A stretch of 61,742 bases of DNA from NCBI RefSeq assembly GCF_003205615.1, contig NZ_PYBV01000027.1:4867-66608 (forward strand), read 5' to 3'. How positions within the stretch are numbered: position 1 is the first letter of the stretch; each line of letters starts with the position of its first letter. The notes under the pieces are model-generated. The model had not been told where the DNA came from. It did not search any database and saw only the letters and a list, made by a program, of their open reading frames with translations. Of this stretch, positions 9,974 through 18,151 are shown in pieces. The stretch comes from Micromonospora arborensis (GTDB lineage Bacteria; Actinomycetota; Actinomycetes; Mycobacteriales; Micromonosporaceae). A program made the position numbers and the translations under genes.

Positions 9974-10000
9974 GCGCACTCTCGATGAGGGAGAGTGCGC
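9974..10000 (-). promoter_or_regulatory. Leader hairpin preceding the ilvB terminator
   Basis: GCGCACTCTC and GAGAGTGCGC form a perfect 10-bp stem with a 7-nt loop. The stem begins at the base after the leader-peptide stop codon and ends one base before the terminator stem. It is the expected place for a pause or anti-antiterminator hairpin. I could not settle the competing antiterminator pairing by eye. Confidence 0.7.
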
Positions 10001-10036
10001 TCAGGTAAGTACTCGCAGCGACCGGTACGACGACAT
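10001..10036 (-). CDS. ilvB leader peptide (MSSYRSLRVLT)
   Basis: An 11-codon frame. It has Leu-Arg-Val-Leu near its end, coded CTG CGA GTA CTT; GTA and CTT are rare in this genome, which suits ribosome stalling when Val or Leu is short. The stop codon abuts the first leader hairpin. No Shine-Dalgarno is present, and the ATG lies 8 nt after a good -10, so translation is probably leaderless. Attenuation of ilvB by leader peptides rich in Ile/Val/Leu is established in actinobacteria; this particular peptide is my inference from sequence. Confidence 0.65.
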   Translation of the reverse strand: MSSYRSLRVLT

Positions 10037-10040
10037 GCGG

Positions 10041-12413
10041 CTAAGCCTGACGCATCTCACGCGATGAGTCAACTGATCCCACATGTTGGTTAACGGAGTT
10101 CGGCGCGTCGGCTCGCGACGCGCCCTCGGCAGACGGGGTGACCTGCCCAGACCCGCGCGCAACATGGCGTGGCGCGGGCGGTGACGCGGGTCGCGCGCCC
10201 GGCGAGGTCGCCGCCTCCAGCATCGCCTCCAGGTGCTCGGCCGGCACCCCCCAGCCGAAGAGCGCGCCCTGGCCGAACCGGCAGCCGGCGGCCACCACCG
10301 CAGCCAGCTCGGTCGGCGTGGTCACCCCCTCGGCGATCACCTCCAGCCCCAGCTGATGGCCCAGTCGCATGACGATGTCGACCATCGGCGCGAACGCCGG
10401 ACCGTCCTGTCCGACCGGGCGGACCGGCTCGTGCTCGGCCACCAGACTGTGGTCGATCTTCAGAATGTCGATCGGCAACCGGCGCAACTGCCCCAGCGAG
10501 GAGTAGCCCGCCCCGAAGTCGTCAAGCGCGATCCGGACACCGGTCAGCCGCAGCGCGGTCAGCCGCCGGATCAGCTCGTCCAGGTCGGTCGCGACCGCGT
10601 GCTCGGTAACCTCCAGCACCAGCCGCTGCGGCGGCACGTGGTGGGCGCGCAGCGCCTCGGCGACCTGGACCACGTACTCCGGGGCGTGCAGCTCACGCGG
10701 GGAGACGTTCACCGACACCCAGACGTCGTGCCCGTCCGCCAGCCAACGGGAGAGCTGGTAGCAGGCCTGATGCAGCACCCAGGCGCCCAGCGGGGCGATC
10801 ATCCCGCACTCCTCGGCGAGCGGGATGAACTCGTCCGGACCGACGTTGCCCAGCTCGGGGTGGTGCCAGCGCAGCAGCGCCTCAGCGCCAACCGGCCGCA
10901 CCGACGGCAGCGACGCCACCGGTTGGAAAGCCAACCGCAGCTCGTCGCGGTCGATGGCGCCACGCAGTTCGTGCTCCACCGTCGTACGTCGGCGCAGCAG
11001 TTGGTCGTACACGGCGTCGTAGCGTTCGATCCGGTTCTTGCCGCGCTGCTTGGCGTAGCGCAGGGCCAGGTCGGCGTGGCGCAGCAGCAGCTCCACATCC
11101 GGCTCGTCGGTCCACCCGGCCACCCCGATGCTCACCGACAGGAAGACCGGCCCCTCCGGCTCGTCGTACGGCCGGTTGAGCACCCCGAGCAACCGCTCGG
11201 CGACCCGGTCCGCCTCGGCTGCTCGGCCCTGCATGAGTACGGCGAACTCGTCACCGCCCAGTCGGGCGGCCACGTCGCCGGGGCGCAGGTTGCCGCGCAG
11301 CCGCCGACCCACCTCGGCCAGCACCGCGTCGCCCACGTCGTGGCCACGCATGTCGTTGACGTTCTTGAAGCCGTCCAGGTCGAGACCGAGCAGCACGCAC
11401 GGGGTCCCCGCCGCGGCGCTGTTGTGCAGTGCGCGGAGCAGCCCGCGACGGTTGGCCAACGACGTCAGCGGGTCGGTGTGCGCCAGCTCGCGGAAGTGCG
11501 CCTCCCGCTCGGCCAGGCGGTCCGCGTACCCCCGGACGTCGCGGAGGGTGAGGTATTGCCGAGCCACCAGGGCGAAGCCCTCGACGCTGCCGGCCAGGAT
11601 GCCCGCCGCGGTGAACCGGCCGTCCTGGGCGAGGTGGTACATCGCCGAGGCGGCCATCGCGAGCATCGGGGCGATCGCGTACTCGCCGTCGCGACCGACG
11701 AGGTCCACCTCGACCTGCCCTGGCCGGTCGGCCCGGTGCACGGCGAGCGCGACGGTCAGCAGGCCGGTGGCGAGCACCGCCGCGCCGGTCAGCGCCATGG
11801 TCGGCCCGGCCTGACAGAGCCCGGCGCTGAGACCCAGCCCACCGCAGCTCACCGCGCTGATGCCGAAGCCGAGCGCCGCGAGCCGTCCGCGTGGGCTAGC
11901 GGCCCGGAAGATGACGATCACGGCGAGCCCGGCGCCGAGCGCGGCGCTCACCGTGGCCACCAGGATCGCCGGACAGGCCATCGGGGTGGCCGCGCCGAGC
12001 AGCCGGGTGGGCTCGGAGAAGAGCACCCAGCCGACGAACCACAGCGCGGCTGCCATGACCAAGCCGTCCAGGGCGAGACGTGAGGTTCCCGCAGCGGTGG
12101 CGGCCACCCCGGGCAGCCGGAGCAGACCGGCCGCGAAGGCCAGCCCGCTCACCGCCGCGCCGATCGCCACCGCGGTCGCCCAGCCCGTCCGCTGCCCCTG
12201 CTCGTGGGCCCAGTGCTCGTTCGCGCTGAGCGCGGCGGCAACCCCGACGAGCAGGCTGAGCAGGGCACCTCCGGCGGCCGCCGCGAGCAGCACGTGTGCC
12301 GGCCGACGCGGCCCCGTGCGCCGCCGGGCGACCACGGTCAGCAGGACGGCGGCCGCAGTGGCGACGAGCCCGCTGAGCGCCGCGACAGCGACCATGCCCG
12401 GGGGGAGTTGCAC
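10041..12413 (-). CDS. Membrane GGDEF-EAL cyclic-di-GMP enzyme
   Basis: 790 residues from a GTG. The N-terminal part (about 1-235) has roughly seven hydrophobic segments. A GGDEF domain follows: HTDPLTSLANRRGL, then RLGGDEF near 381, with the inhibitory RxxD (RPGD) exactly five residues before it. An EAL domain (EALLRW near 508, LEVTEHA, ALDDFGAGYSSL, LKID, EGVTT) completes it. Both active sites look intact, so it may both make and break c-di-GMP. The tail after about 740 is Pro/Ala-rich and disordered. The gene ends 4 bp before the ilvB leader peptide and contains the ilvB promoter. An ATG at 12395 is an alternative start. Confidence 0.9.
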   Translation of the reverse strand: MQLPPGMVAVAALSGLVATAAAVLLTVVARRRTGPRRPAHVLLAAAAGGALLSLLVGVAAALSANEHWAHEQGQRTGWATAVAIGAAVSGLAFAAGLLRLPGVAATAAGTSRLALDGLVMAAALWFVGWVLFSEPTRLLGAATPMACPAILVATVSAALGAGLAVIVIFRAASPRGRLAALGFGISAVSCGGLGLSAGLCQAGPTMALTGAAVLATGLLTVALAVHRADRPGQVEVDLVGRDGEYAIAPMLAMAASAMYHLAQDGRFTAAGILAGSVEGFALVARQYLTLRDVRGYADRLAEREAHFRELAHTDPLTSLANRRGLLRALHNSAAAGTPCVLLGLDLDGFKNVNDMRGHDVGDAVLAEVGRRLRGNLRPGDVAARLGGDEFAVLMQGRAAEADRVAERLLGVLNRPYDEPEGPVFLSVSIGVAGWTDEPDVELLLRHADLALRYAKQRGKNRIERYDAVYDQLLRRRTTVEHELRGAIDRDELRLAFQPVASLPSVRPVGAEALLRWHHPELGNVGPDEFIPLAEECGMIAPLGAWVLHQACYQLSRWLADGHDVWVSVNVSPRELHAPEYVVQVAEALRAHHVPPQRLVLEVTEHAVATDLDELIRRLTALRLTGVRIALDDFGAGYSSLGQLRRLPIDILKIDHSLVAEHEPVRPVGQDGPAFAPMVDIVMRLGHQLGLEVIAEGVTTPTELAAVVAAGCRFGQGALFGWGVPAEHLEAMLEAATSPGARPASPPAPRHVARGSGQVTPSAEGASRADAPNSVNQHVGSVDSSREMRQA
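10044..10072 (-). promoter_or_regulatory. ilvB operon promoter inside the GGDEF-EAL gene
   Basis: Minus strand: -35 TTGACT (10067-10072), 17-nt spacer, -10 CAGGCT (10044-10049), close to the actinomycete TTGACN/TAGGCT pattern. The predicted transcript start is at or next to the leader ATG at 10036. The promoter coincides with the final codons (Val-Asp ... Gln-Ala, stop) of the upstream gene. Confidence 0.65.
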
Positions 12414-12523
12414 GCTCCAAGAGTGCCGGATGCGCGCGCGCCGTGGGGGGTTGGGTGTGCATCTGTTGGGACACGGCGCATACGGGGGAGGGTTGGCGCG
12501 GCGGCGGTGTCATGCTGGTACGT

Positions 12524-14371
12524 ATGCCTGAGCTGCGATCGAGGACTTCCACACACGGTCGGACGATGGCCGGCGCCCGGGCCCTCTGGCGGGCCACCGG
12601 GATGACCGACGACGATTTCGGAAAGCCGATCGTCGCCATCGCCAACAGTTTCACCCAGTTCGTGCCTGGTCACGTACACCTCAAGGACATGGGTGGCCTG
12701 GTCGCCGACGCGGTCGCCGAGGCCGGCGGGGTGGGCCGGGAGTTCAACACGATCGCGGTCGACGACGGCATCGCGATGGGCCATGGCGGCATGCTCTACT
12801 CGCTGCCCAGCCGCGAGTTGATCGCCGACGCGGTGGAGTACATGGTCAACGCGCACTGCGCGGACGCCCTGGTCTGCATCTCCAACTGCGACAAGATCAC
12901 CCCCGGCATGCTGCTGGCCGCGTTGCGCCTCAACATCCCGACCGTCTTCGTCTCCGGTGGCCCCATGGAGGCCGGTAAGACGATGGCCATCGAGGGCGTC
13001 GTGCACAGCAAGATCGACCTGATCGACGCGATGATCGCCTCCTCGAACGAGGCGGTCACCGACGAGCAGCTCGGCGAAATCGAACGCTCCGCCTGCCCGA
13101 CCTGCGGCTCGTGCTCCGGCATGTTCACCGCCAACTCGATGAACTGCCTCACCGAGGCGATCGGCCTGGCGCTGCCCGGCAACGGTTCGACGCTGGCCAC
13201 CCACGCCGCGCGGCGGTCCCTCTTCGTCGAGGCGGGCCGCACCGTCGTGGAGATCTCCAAGCGGTGGTACGAGGGCGACGACGACTCGGTGCTGCCGCGC
13301 ACGGTCGCCTCCAAGGCCGCGTTCGAGAACGCGGTCGCCCTGGACGTGGCGATGGGCGGCTCCACCAACACGGTGCTGCACCTGCTCGCCGCCGCCCGCG
13401 AGGCGGAGATGGACTTCGGCGTCACCGACATCGACGCCATCTCCCGGCGGGTGCCGTGCCTGGCCAAGGTCGCACCGAACTCGCCGAATTACCACATGGA
13501 GGACGTGCACCGGGCCGGCGGCATCCCGGCGATCCTCGGCGAACTGGATCGGGCCGGGCAGCTCAACCGGGACGTGCACGCCGTGCACTCCCCCTCGCTG
13601 GCCCAGTGGCTGACCGACTGGGACGTGCGCGGCGGTTCCCCGACGCCGACGGCGGTCGAGCTGTTCCACGCCGCCCCGGGCGGGGTGCGCACCACCGAAC
13701 CGTTCTCCACCACCAACCGGTGGTCCACGCTGGACACCGACGCCGCCGACGGCTGCATCCGCGACCGCGAGCACGCATACTCAGCCGACGGCGGGCTGGC
13801 CATCCTGCACGGCAACCTGGCCCCGGAAGGCTCCGTCGTGAAGACCGCCGGCGTGCCGGACGACTGCCTGACCTTCCGCGGCCCCGCGAAGGTCTACGAG
13901 TCGCAGGACGACGCGGTGACCGCGATCCTCGCGAAGCAGGTCGTCGCCGGGGACGTCGTGGTGATCCGGTACGAGGGCCCGAAGGGCGGCCCCGGCATGC
14001 AGGAGATGCTCTACCCCACCTCGTTCCTCAAGGGGCGTGGGCTGGGCCGCTCCTGTGCGCTGCTGACCGACGGCCGATTCTCCGGCGGCACCTCCGGGCT
14101 CTCCATCGGGCACGTCTCCCCGGAGGCCGCCTCCGGTGGGCTGATCGCCCTGGTCCGCGACGGCGACGAGATCGTCATCGACATCCCCGGTCGGTCCATC
14201 GAGCTGAACGTGCCGGCCGACGAGTTGGAGGCGCGGCGGGTGGCCGAGGAGAAACGCGACAAGCCGTACACCCCGACCGACCGGCAGCGCCCGGTCTCGG
14301 CGGCGTTGCGCGCGTACGCCTCGATGGCCACCTCGGCCAGCGACGGCGCCTACCGCCGCGTCCCCGAGTAG
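12524..14371 (+). CDS. ilvD: Dihydroxy-acid dehydratase
   Basis: 615 residues. Iron-sulfur enzyme of branched-chain amino acid synthesis that dehydrates dihydroxyisovalerate and dihydroxymethylvalerate. Cluster cysteines are in CISNCDKITPGM (about 118-129) and CPTCGSCSGMFTANSMN (about 192-208); the C-terminal GRFSGGTSGLSIGHVSPEAA motif is present. Start at MPELRSRT is chosen by homology; no good ribosome site is seen, but CATGCT lies 7 nt before the ATG, compatible with a leaderless message. Divergent from the GGDEF-EAL gene across 110 bp. Confidence 0.97.
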   Translation: MPELRSRTSTHGRTMAGARALWRATGMTDDDFGKPIVAIANSFTQFVPGHVHLKDMGGLVADAVAEAGGVGREFNTIAVDDGIAMGHGGMLYSLPSRELIADAVEYMVNAHCADALVCISNCDKITPGMLLAALRLNIPTVFVSGGPMEAGKTMAIEGVVHSKIDLIDAMIASSNEAVTDEQLGEIERSACPTCGSCSGMFTANSMNCLTEAIGLALPGNGSTLATHAARRSLFVEAGRTVVEISKRWYEGDDDSVLPRTVASKAAFENAVALDVAMGGSTNTVLHLLAAAREAEMDFGVTDIDAISRRVPCLAKVAPNSPNYHMEDVHRAGGIPAILGELDRAGQLNRDVHAVHSPSLAQWLTDWDVRGGSPTPTAVELFHAAPGGVRTTEPFSTTNRWSTLDTDAADGCIRDREHAYSADGGLAILHGNLAPEGSVVKTAGVPDDCLTFRGPAKVYESQDDAVTAILAKQVVAGDVVVIRYEGPKGGPGMQEMLYPTSFLKGRGLGRSCALLTDGRFSGGTSGLSIGHVSPEAASGGLIALVRDGDEIVIDIPGRSIELNVPADELEARRVAEEKRDKPYTPTDRQRPVSAALRAYASMATSASDGAYRRVPE

Positions 14372-14398
14372 CCGACGCGGGCCCGCCCGCGCTCGCTC

Positions 14399-14473
14399 GA
14401 TCGACACGAGATCGCCGATATCGGGGCATCAAGTCGACGTGGACACCGCGATATCGGCGATCTCGTCTCGATC
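14399..14473. repeat. Long inverted repeat / bidirectional terminator
   Basis: A perfect 17-bp pair (14407-14423 and 14449-14465, core CGCCGATATCG) extended by GATCGA/TCGATC after a 2-base mismatch, around a 25-nt loop. It lies between convergent ilvD and the 264-residue gene, so it probably ends both. Its core recurs at 15963-16011. Confidence 0.7.
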
Positions 14474-14491
14474 AACGCTGTCGGACATGCC

Positions 14492-15286
14492 TCAGGTAAG
14501 TCGGAGGTCGCGCAGGTCGGGGCCTTTGGCGAGGAGGCGTACGCCGTCGCAGTCGTGTCGGTGCACGGCGCAGCCGGCGCGGGTAAAGCGAACGGTGATC
14601 ACCTGTCCGGGGTGCTGGGCCGCCAGGCGTAGCAGTTCCGGCTCGGGATCGGCGACGTCACGCGACCCGGAGCAGGGCACCGGGATAGGCGCCTTCGGGT
14701 CGGTTGGAGCGGCCCCGGCGACAGCGTCGGTCAGGCACTCGACGCACCAGGAGAGCGCGGCGGCCAGACTCGGCCGGTAGGGGAAGTCGTCGGGGCGGAC
14801 AGTTGCGTCAAGCGGCTGCACCTCGACCGACCAGCGCAATCCGTCGGCCAGCAGTGGGTCTGCGGCGTTGTGCCGCAGGTCGCAGACGGCCACCACAAGC
14901 GCCAGGTCGAGGCCGAGAGCGAGCCGCAGCAGCTCGGGCAACGGCGGCGCGTCCGGACGTGCCGCCACCACGATCAGGCGGCCGGCCGCCGTGCCCCGGC
15001 CGGCGTGGCGCACGTATTCCCGCACCGGGTCGGCCCCGGCCCAGGGCAGGGTGACGTAACCGTCGCGTAGGTCCCGGTCGATGTCGTGCCCGCCGTCGGC
15101 GTCGCGGAGGTCCTCGGGCCGCGCGCCGAGGACTGCCGCCCAGGAGCCGAGCCGGTAGCGGTCCGGGAGCTGCACGACGGGCCGGCCGTTGGGTTGGGTG
15201 GCGACCAGCGGCGCGACCTCGGGTGTGCCGGCCTGCCAGGCCAGGTGCACCACCCGGTGCCGCAGGTCGGTGACGGTGACCGACAC
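14492..15286 (-). CDS. Uncharacterised 264-residue protein divergent from rloB
   Basis: Family not recognised. Soluble, no signal peptide or transmembrane segment. It has a hydrophobic central strand pattern (GRLIVVAARP, then LALVVAVCDLRH) and several cysteines toward the C-terminus (WCVECLTDAV; CAVHRHDCDG) that might bind a metal. The GTG at 15286 is the first start past which the sequence looks conserved; no ribosome site is evident. The gene is divergent from the RloB-like gene with only 43 bp between starts, so the two may share control. Codon bias is typical, unlike its neighbour. Confidence 0.6.
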   Translation of the reverse strand: MSVTVTDLRHRVVHLAWQAGTPEVAPLVATQPNGRPVVQLPDRYRLGSWAAVLGARPEDLRDADGGHDIDRDLRDGYVTLPWAGADPVREYVRHAGRGTAAGRLIVVAARPDAPPLPELLRLALGLDLALVVAVCDLRHNAADPLLADGLRWSVEVQPLDATVRPDDFPYRPSLAAALSWCVECLTDAVAGAAPTDPKAPIPVPCSGSRDVADPEPELLRLAAQHPGQVITVRFTRAGCAVHRHDCDGVRLLAKGPDLRDLRLT

Positions 15287-15329
15287 GGTCTTAACCAGAC
15301 GGTGTGTCTCGCGGCACGAGGACCGGTGG

Positions 15330-15938
15330 ATGGCGAAGCGACAGACTGACCAGCAGCAGCGCAAGGGTCGGGCGAGGAGCGGCACGACCCGCGTGACCGA
15401 CCTTCGTCGCAGGGTCTCCACCAGGGAGCAGCGGCAGACCATCCTCGCTGTCACCAACGATAAATCGACTGAGCGGGACTATCTTGAAGGGCTTCGGCGC
15501 GTGCCGTGGCTTGCGCACCGCCTCGTCGTGGCGGTGGAGAAAGGCTCGCCCATCGACGCGGTGCGAGGCGCTGCTCGACGGCGTGACGAAAGCGACTTCG
15601 ACCAGGCCTACGTCATCTGCGACGTCGACCACTACCCACCAGAGCTTTCAGAGCGAGAAGCGCGACACCATGCCGTGACTCTTCTCTGGTCGAACCCCTG
15701 CTTCGAGGTCTGGCTCATCCTGCACCTGGACTTGTGCACCCGTTACCTGGAAGACGCCAAGAGGGCGGAGGCCCTGCTTCGCAAGCAGCTTCCGCACTGG
15801 GACAAGACCAAGCTCGACTTCGACGACTTCCGCAAAGGCATCGAGGCCGCTATCGGACGGGCGCAGACGCTGCCCCCTCCGCCTGCCGCGAACCCGTCAA
15901 CCGCAGTCTGGCGGTTGGCGCTGGCGCTTCGCGGATAG
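15330..15938 (+). CDS. RloB/AbiLii-like protein (TOPRIM-like), orphan
   Basis: 202 residues. RloB proteins (AbiLii of the AbiL abortive-infection system) normally pair with an AAA ATPase. Diagnostic here are the acidic DVDHY (98-102) and SNPCFEVWLILHL (121-133), which match the hallmark of the family. At the N-terminal TOPRIM-like loop, where the family usually has a CEGxxTE pattern, this protein reads VTNDKSTERDYLEGL (41-55). The first Glu is lost while Thr-Glu is kept, so activity may be altered. The N-terminus is strongly basic. No ATPase partner is adjacent. Codons such as AAA, GAT, CTT and ACT are more frequent than in neighbours, hinting at transfer. GAGGA precedes the ATG. Confidence 0.75.
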   Translation: MAKRQTDQQQRKGRARSGTTRVTDLRRRVSTREQRQTILAVTNDKSTERDYLEGLRRVPWLAHRLVVAVEKGSPIDAVRGAARRRDESDFDQAYVICDVDHYPPELSEREARHHAVTLLWSNPCFEVWLILHLDLCTRYLEDAKRAEALLRKQLPHWDKTKLDFDDFRKGIEAAIGRAQTLPPPPAANPSTAVWRLALALRG

Positions 15939-15962
15939 TGGCCCTGCCTGAACATCACGAGT

Positions 15963-16011
15963 TCGCCGATGTGGCGGTGTCCGAGCTGCGCGGATACCGC
16001 TATATCGGCGA
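15963..16011. repeat. Inverted repeat / bidirectional terminator
   Basis: 20-nt arms (15963-15982 and 15992-16011) pair throughout when G-T wobbles are allowed, with a 9-nt loop. It lies between convergent rloB and the ROK gene. It shares TCGCCGAT/ATATCGGCGA with the repeat at 14399-14473. Confidence 0.65.
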
Positions 16012-16022
16012 GATGGTGTCGA

Positions 16023-17240
16023 TCATGAATGCGCCGCTACGACGTGGTCGATCACCAGGTGGGCGGCGCCGGTGATGCCGATGTCCTGGCCGGTGGCGAC
16101 CCGCTCGATGAGCAGGGTCTGGGTGGCCAGCGGGAGGCACCGCTCGTAGAGGGTGGCCCGCATGCTGGCCAGCAGCGGCTCACAGTCGGCGAGCCGACCA
16201 CCGATGGCGACCACCTGCGGGTTGAAGAAGTTGACCACGACGGCCAGGATCTCGCCGATGGCTCGGCCGGCCTGTCGGGCGAGCGCCGTGGCGTGGCGGT
16301 CGCCGTCGTCGATCAGGCGGATCACACCGGTCAGGTCGGAGACCGGTATGCCCTGGTCGCGTAGCGCGGTGACCAGGGCCGCGCCGCTGGCCACCGCCTC
16401 CAGGCAACCGGCGTTGCCGCAGGTGCACGGTGGCGCGGGGTCCGCCACGACCCGGCAGTGGCTGATGTCCCCGGCCGCCCCCTGCGCGCCTCGGTGCAAC
16501 CGTCCACTGGAGATCACACCGGAGCCGATCCCGGTGCCAGCCTTGATGTAGACGGCGTGGTCCAACTCGGAATGAGCGGTGCGGTGCGCGCCGAGTGCCA
16601 TCAGGTTGGCGTCGTTGTCCACGATGACCGGCACGTCGACCCGGCCGGCGCAGAACGCGGCGACGTCGAAGCCGTTCCAGCCGGGCATTCGGGACGGGCT
16701 GACGATCCGTCCGGTGGCGTGCTGCACCGGACCGGGAATGCCGATGCCGAGACCTCGCAGCGCGCCCGCAGCGCCGTCGGCCGTCGTCGAGCCGGTCGAT
16801 GGCGAGGCGACGCCGGAGGCCGTCGAGGCACTGGAAGGGGCAGCCAACGCGGCGACCTCGGCCAGCAGCGCGCCGAGCACCTGCTCCGGGCCGTCCTCGA
16901 TGCGGACCGGCAGGGTGCGGCCCTGGACCACCCGTCCGGAGAGATCAAGTGTGCCGACGCGTGCGTGATGTGCGCCGAGGTCGATGGCGCCGACCACGGC
17001 CCCGCCGGTCGGCACGGCCAGTTGGCGGGGTCGTCGCCCACCCCGGGACCGTCCGGCGCCGGTCTCCTCCAGCAGCCCCTGGTTGATCAACGCCTCGACT
17101 CGCTGGGAGACCGTCGAGGGGGACAGACCGGAGAGGCGGGACAGGTCGGCCCGACTAACGGCCGCACCGGTGGCCACCCAGCGCAGTAGCTCCCGGGGGC
17201 CGCCCCGGAGGACATCGCGTGGCGCCTCGTCAATCGTCAC
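16023..17240 (-). CDS. ROK-family transcriptional regulator
   Basis: 405 residues. An N-terminal winged helix (about 15-60; SRADLSRLSGLSPSTVSQRV) is fused to a ROK sugar-kinase-like domain with the zinc motif CTCGNAGCLEAVAS (about 268-281) and GAIDLGAHHARVG near 84. ROK regulators usually sense sugars or sugar phosphates; here the divergent operon imports amino acids, so the ligand is unclear. A low-complexity Ala/Ser/Thr insertion lies near 134-158. The GTG at 17240 has AAGAAG upstream. It likely controls the divergent promoter at 17280-17308 and itself. Confidence 0.9.
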   Translation of the reverse strand: MTIDEAPRDVLRGGPRELLRWVATGAAVSRADLSRLSGLSPSTVSQRVEALINQGLLEETGAGRSRGGRRPRQLAVPTGGAVVGAIDLGAHHARVGTLDLSGRVVQGRTLPVRIEDGPEQVLGALLAEVAALAAPSSASTASGVASPSTGSTTADGAAGALRGLGIGIPGPVQHATGRIVSPSRMPGWNGFDVAAFCAGRVDVPVIVDNDANLMALGAHRTAHSELDHAVYIKAGTGIGSGVISSGRLHRGAQGAAGDISHCRVVADPAPPCTCGNAGCLEAVASGAALVTALRDQGIPVSDLTGVIRLIDDGDRHATALARQAGRAIGEILAVVVNFFNPQVVAIGGRLADCEPLLASMRATLYERCLPLATQTLLIERVATGQDIGITGAAHLVIDHVVAAHS

Positions 17241-17279
17241 GTCAGCTTCTTAGCACCCGGAGTTTGTTCAAGCAACCGG

Positions 17280-17308
17280 TTGACTTAGTTTGCTGGCTAC
17301 CTTTAGAT
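17280..17308 (+). promoter_or_regulatory. Promoter of the amino-acid ABC operon with repeats nearby
   Basis: -35 TTGACT (17280-17285), 17-nt spacer, -10 TTAGAT (17303-17308). A repeated motif, GCTGGCTA within the spacer near 17292 and GCTGGCTTA near 17331, with CTTAGTTT near 17284 and 17335, may be the ROK operator. This stretch is noticeably AT-richer than its surroundings. Confidence 0.6.
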
Positions 17309-17370
17309 GGCGCTGTTGGTTCGATATGAAGCTGGCTTAGTTTTGTAGTCGAAGAAAGTGAGGCCGCCTG

Positions 17371-18132
17371 GTGGCACCGGAGACGACGGGTGCGGACCGA
17401 CCGATGGTGTCGGTACGCGGCCTGCACAAGTGGTTCGGTCCGCTGCACGTGCTCAAGGACATCGACCTCACGGTGGCCGCGGGCGAGGTGGTCGTCGTGG
17501 TCGGGCCGTCCGGCTCGGGCAAGTCAACCCTGTGCCGCTGCCTCAACCGGCTGGAGACGGCCGGACAGGGCAGCATCGAGATCGACGGTGAGCCACTGCC
17601 GGCCGAGGGCCGCGCGCTGGCCCGGCTGCGCGCCGACGTCGGCATGGTCTTCCAGTCCTTCAACCTCTTCGGCCACAAGACGGTGCTGGACAACATCACC
17701 CTCGGCCCGACCCGGGTCCGCAGGGTCGCCCGGCCCGAGGCGCGTCAGCAGGCCATGGCCCTACTGGAGCGCGTCGGAATCGCCGACAAGGCGAACCACC
17801 ACCCGGCCCAGCTCTCCGGTGGGCAGCAGCAGCGGGCGGCAATCGCCCGGGCCCTGGCGATGCAACCGAAGGTGCTGCTCTTCGACGAGCCGACCTCGGC
17901 CCTCGACCCGGAGATGGTCAACGAGGTGCTCGACGTGATGGTCTCCCTCGCCGCCGAGGGGATGACCATGATCGTGGTCACCCACGAGATGGGCTTCGCC
18001 CGCCGCGCCGCCGACCGGGTCGTCTTCATGGACGACGGCCGCATCGTCGAATCCGGTGCCCCCGACGACTTCTTCGCAGCTCCGCGTACCGAGCGGGCCC
18101 GCGACTTCCTTTCCAAGATCCTCCAGCACTAG
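17371..18132 (+). CDS. Polar amino-acid ABC transporter ATP-binding protein
   Basis: 253 residues, GlnQ/GluA type. Walker A GPSGSGKST (45-53), Q-loop VFQSFNLFG, signature LSGGQQQRAAIARAL, Walker B LLFDEPTSALD, and the H-loop in VTHEMGFAR. Powers import of a polar amino acid through the two permeases downstream. The start is the GTG at 17371 (GTGAGG upstream); an ATG at 17404 is possible. First gene of a tightly packed operon. Confidence 0.95.
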   Translation: MAPETTGADRPMVSVRGLHKWFGPLHVLKDIDLTVAAGEVVVVVGPSGSGKSTLCRCLNRLETAGQGSIEIDGEPLPAEGRALARLRADVGMVFQSFNLFGHKTVLDNITLGPTRVRRVARPEARQQAMALLERVGIADKANHHPAQLSGGQQQRAAIARALAMQPKVLLFDEPTSALDPEMVNEVLDVMVSLAAEGMTMIVVTHEMGFARRAADRVVFMDDGRIVESGAPDDFFAAPRTERARDFLSKILQH

Positions 18133-18151
18133 CCCCCAACGGGAGGGTGTC

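Noticed and set aside
7930..10008. 692-codon open frame antisense to ilvB
   Set aside because: Arg/Asp/Val-rich shadow of a high-GC gene; no recognisable domain, while ilvB on the other strand is certain.
10233..12083. 616-codon frame antisense to the first GGDEF-EAL gene
   Set aside because: Composition typical of a shadow frame and the opposite strand carries intact catalytic motifs.
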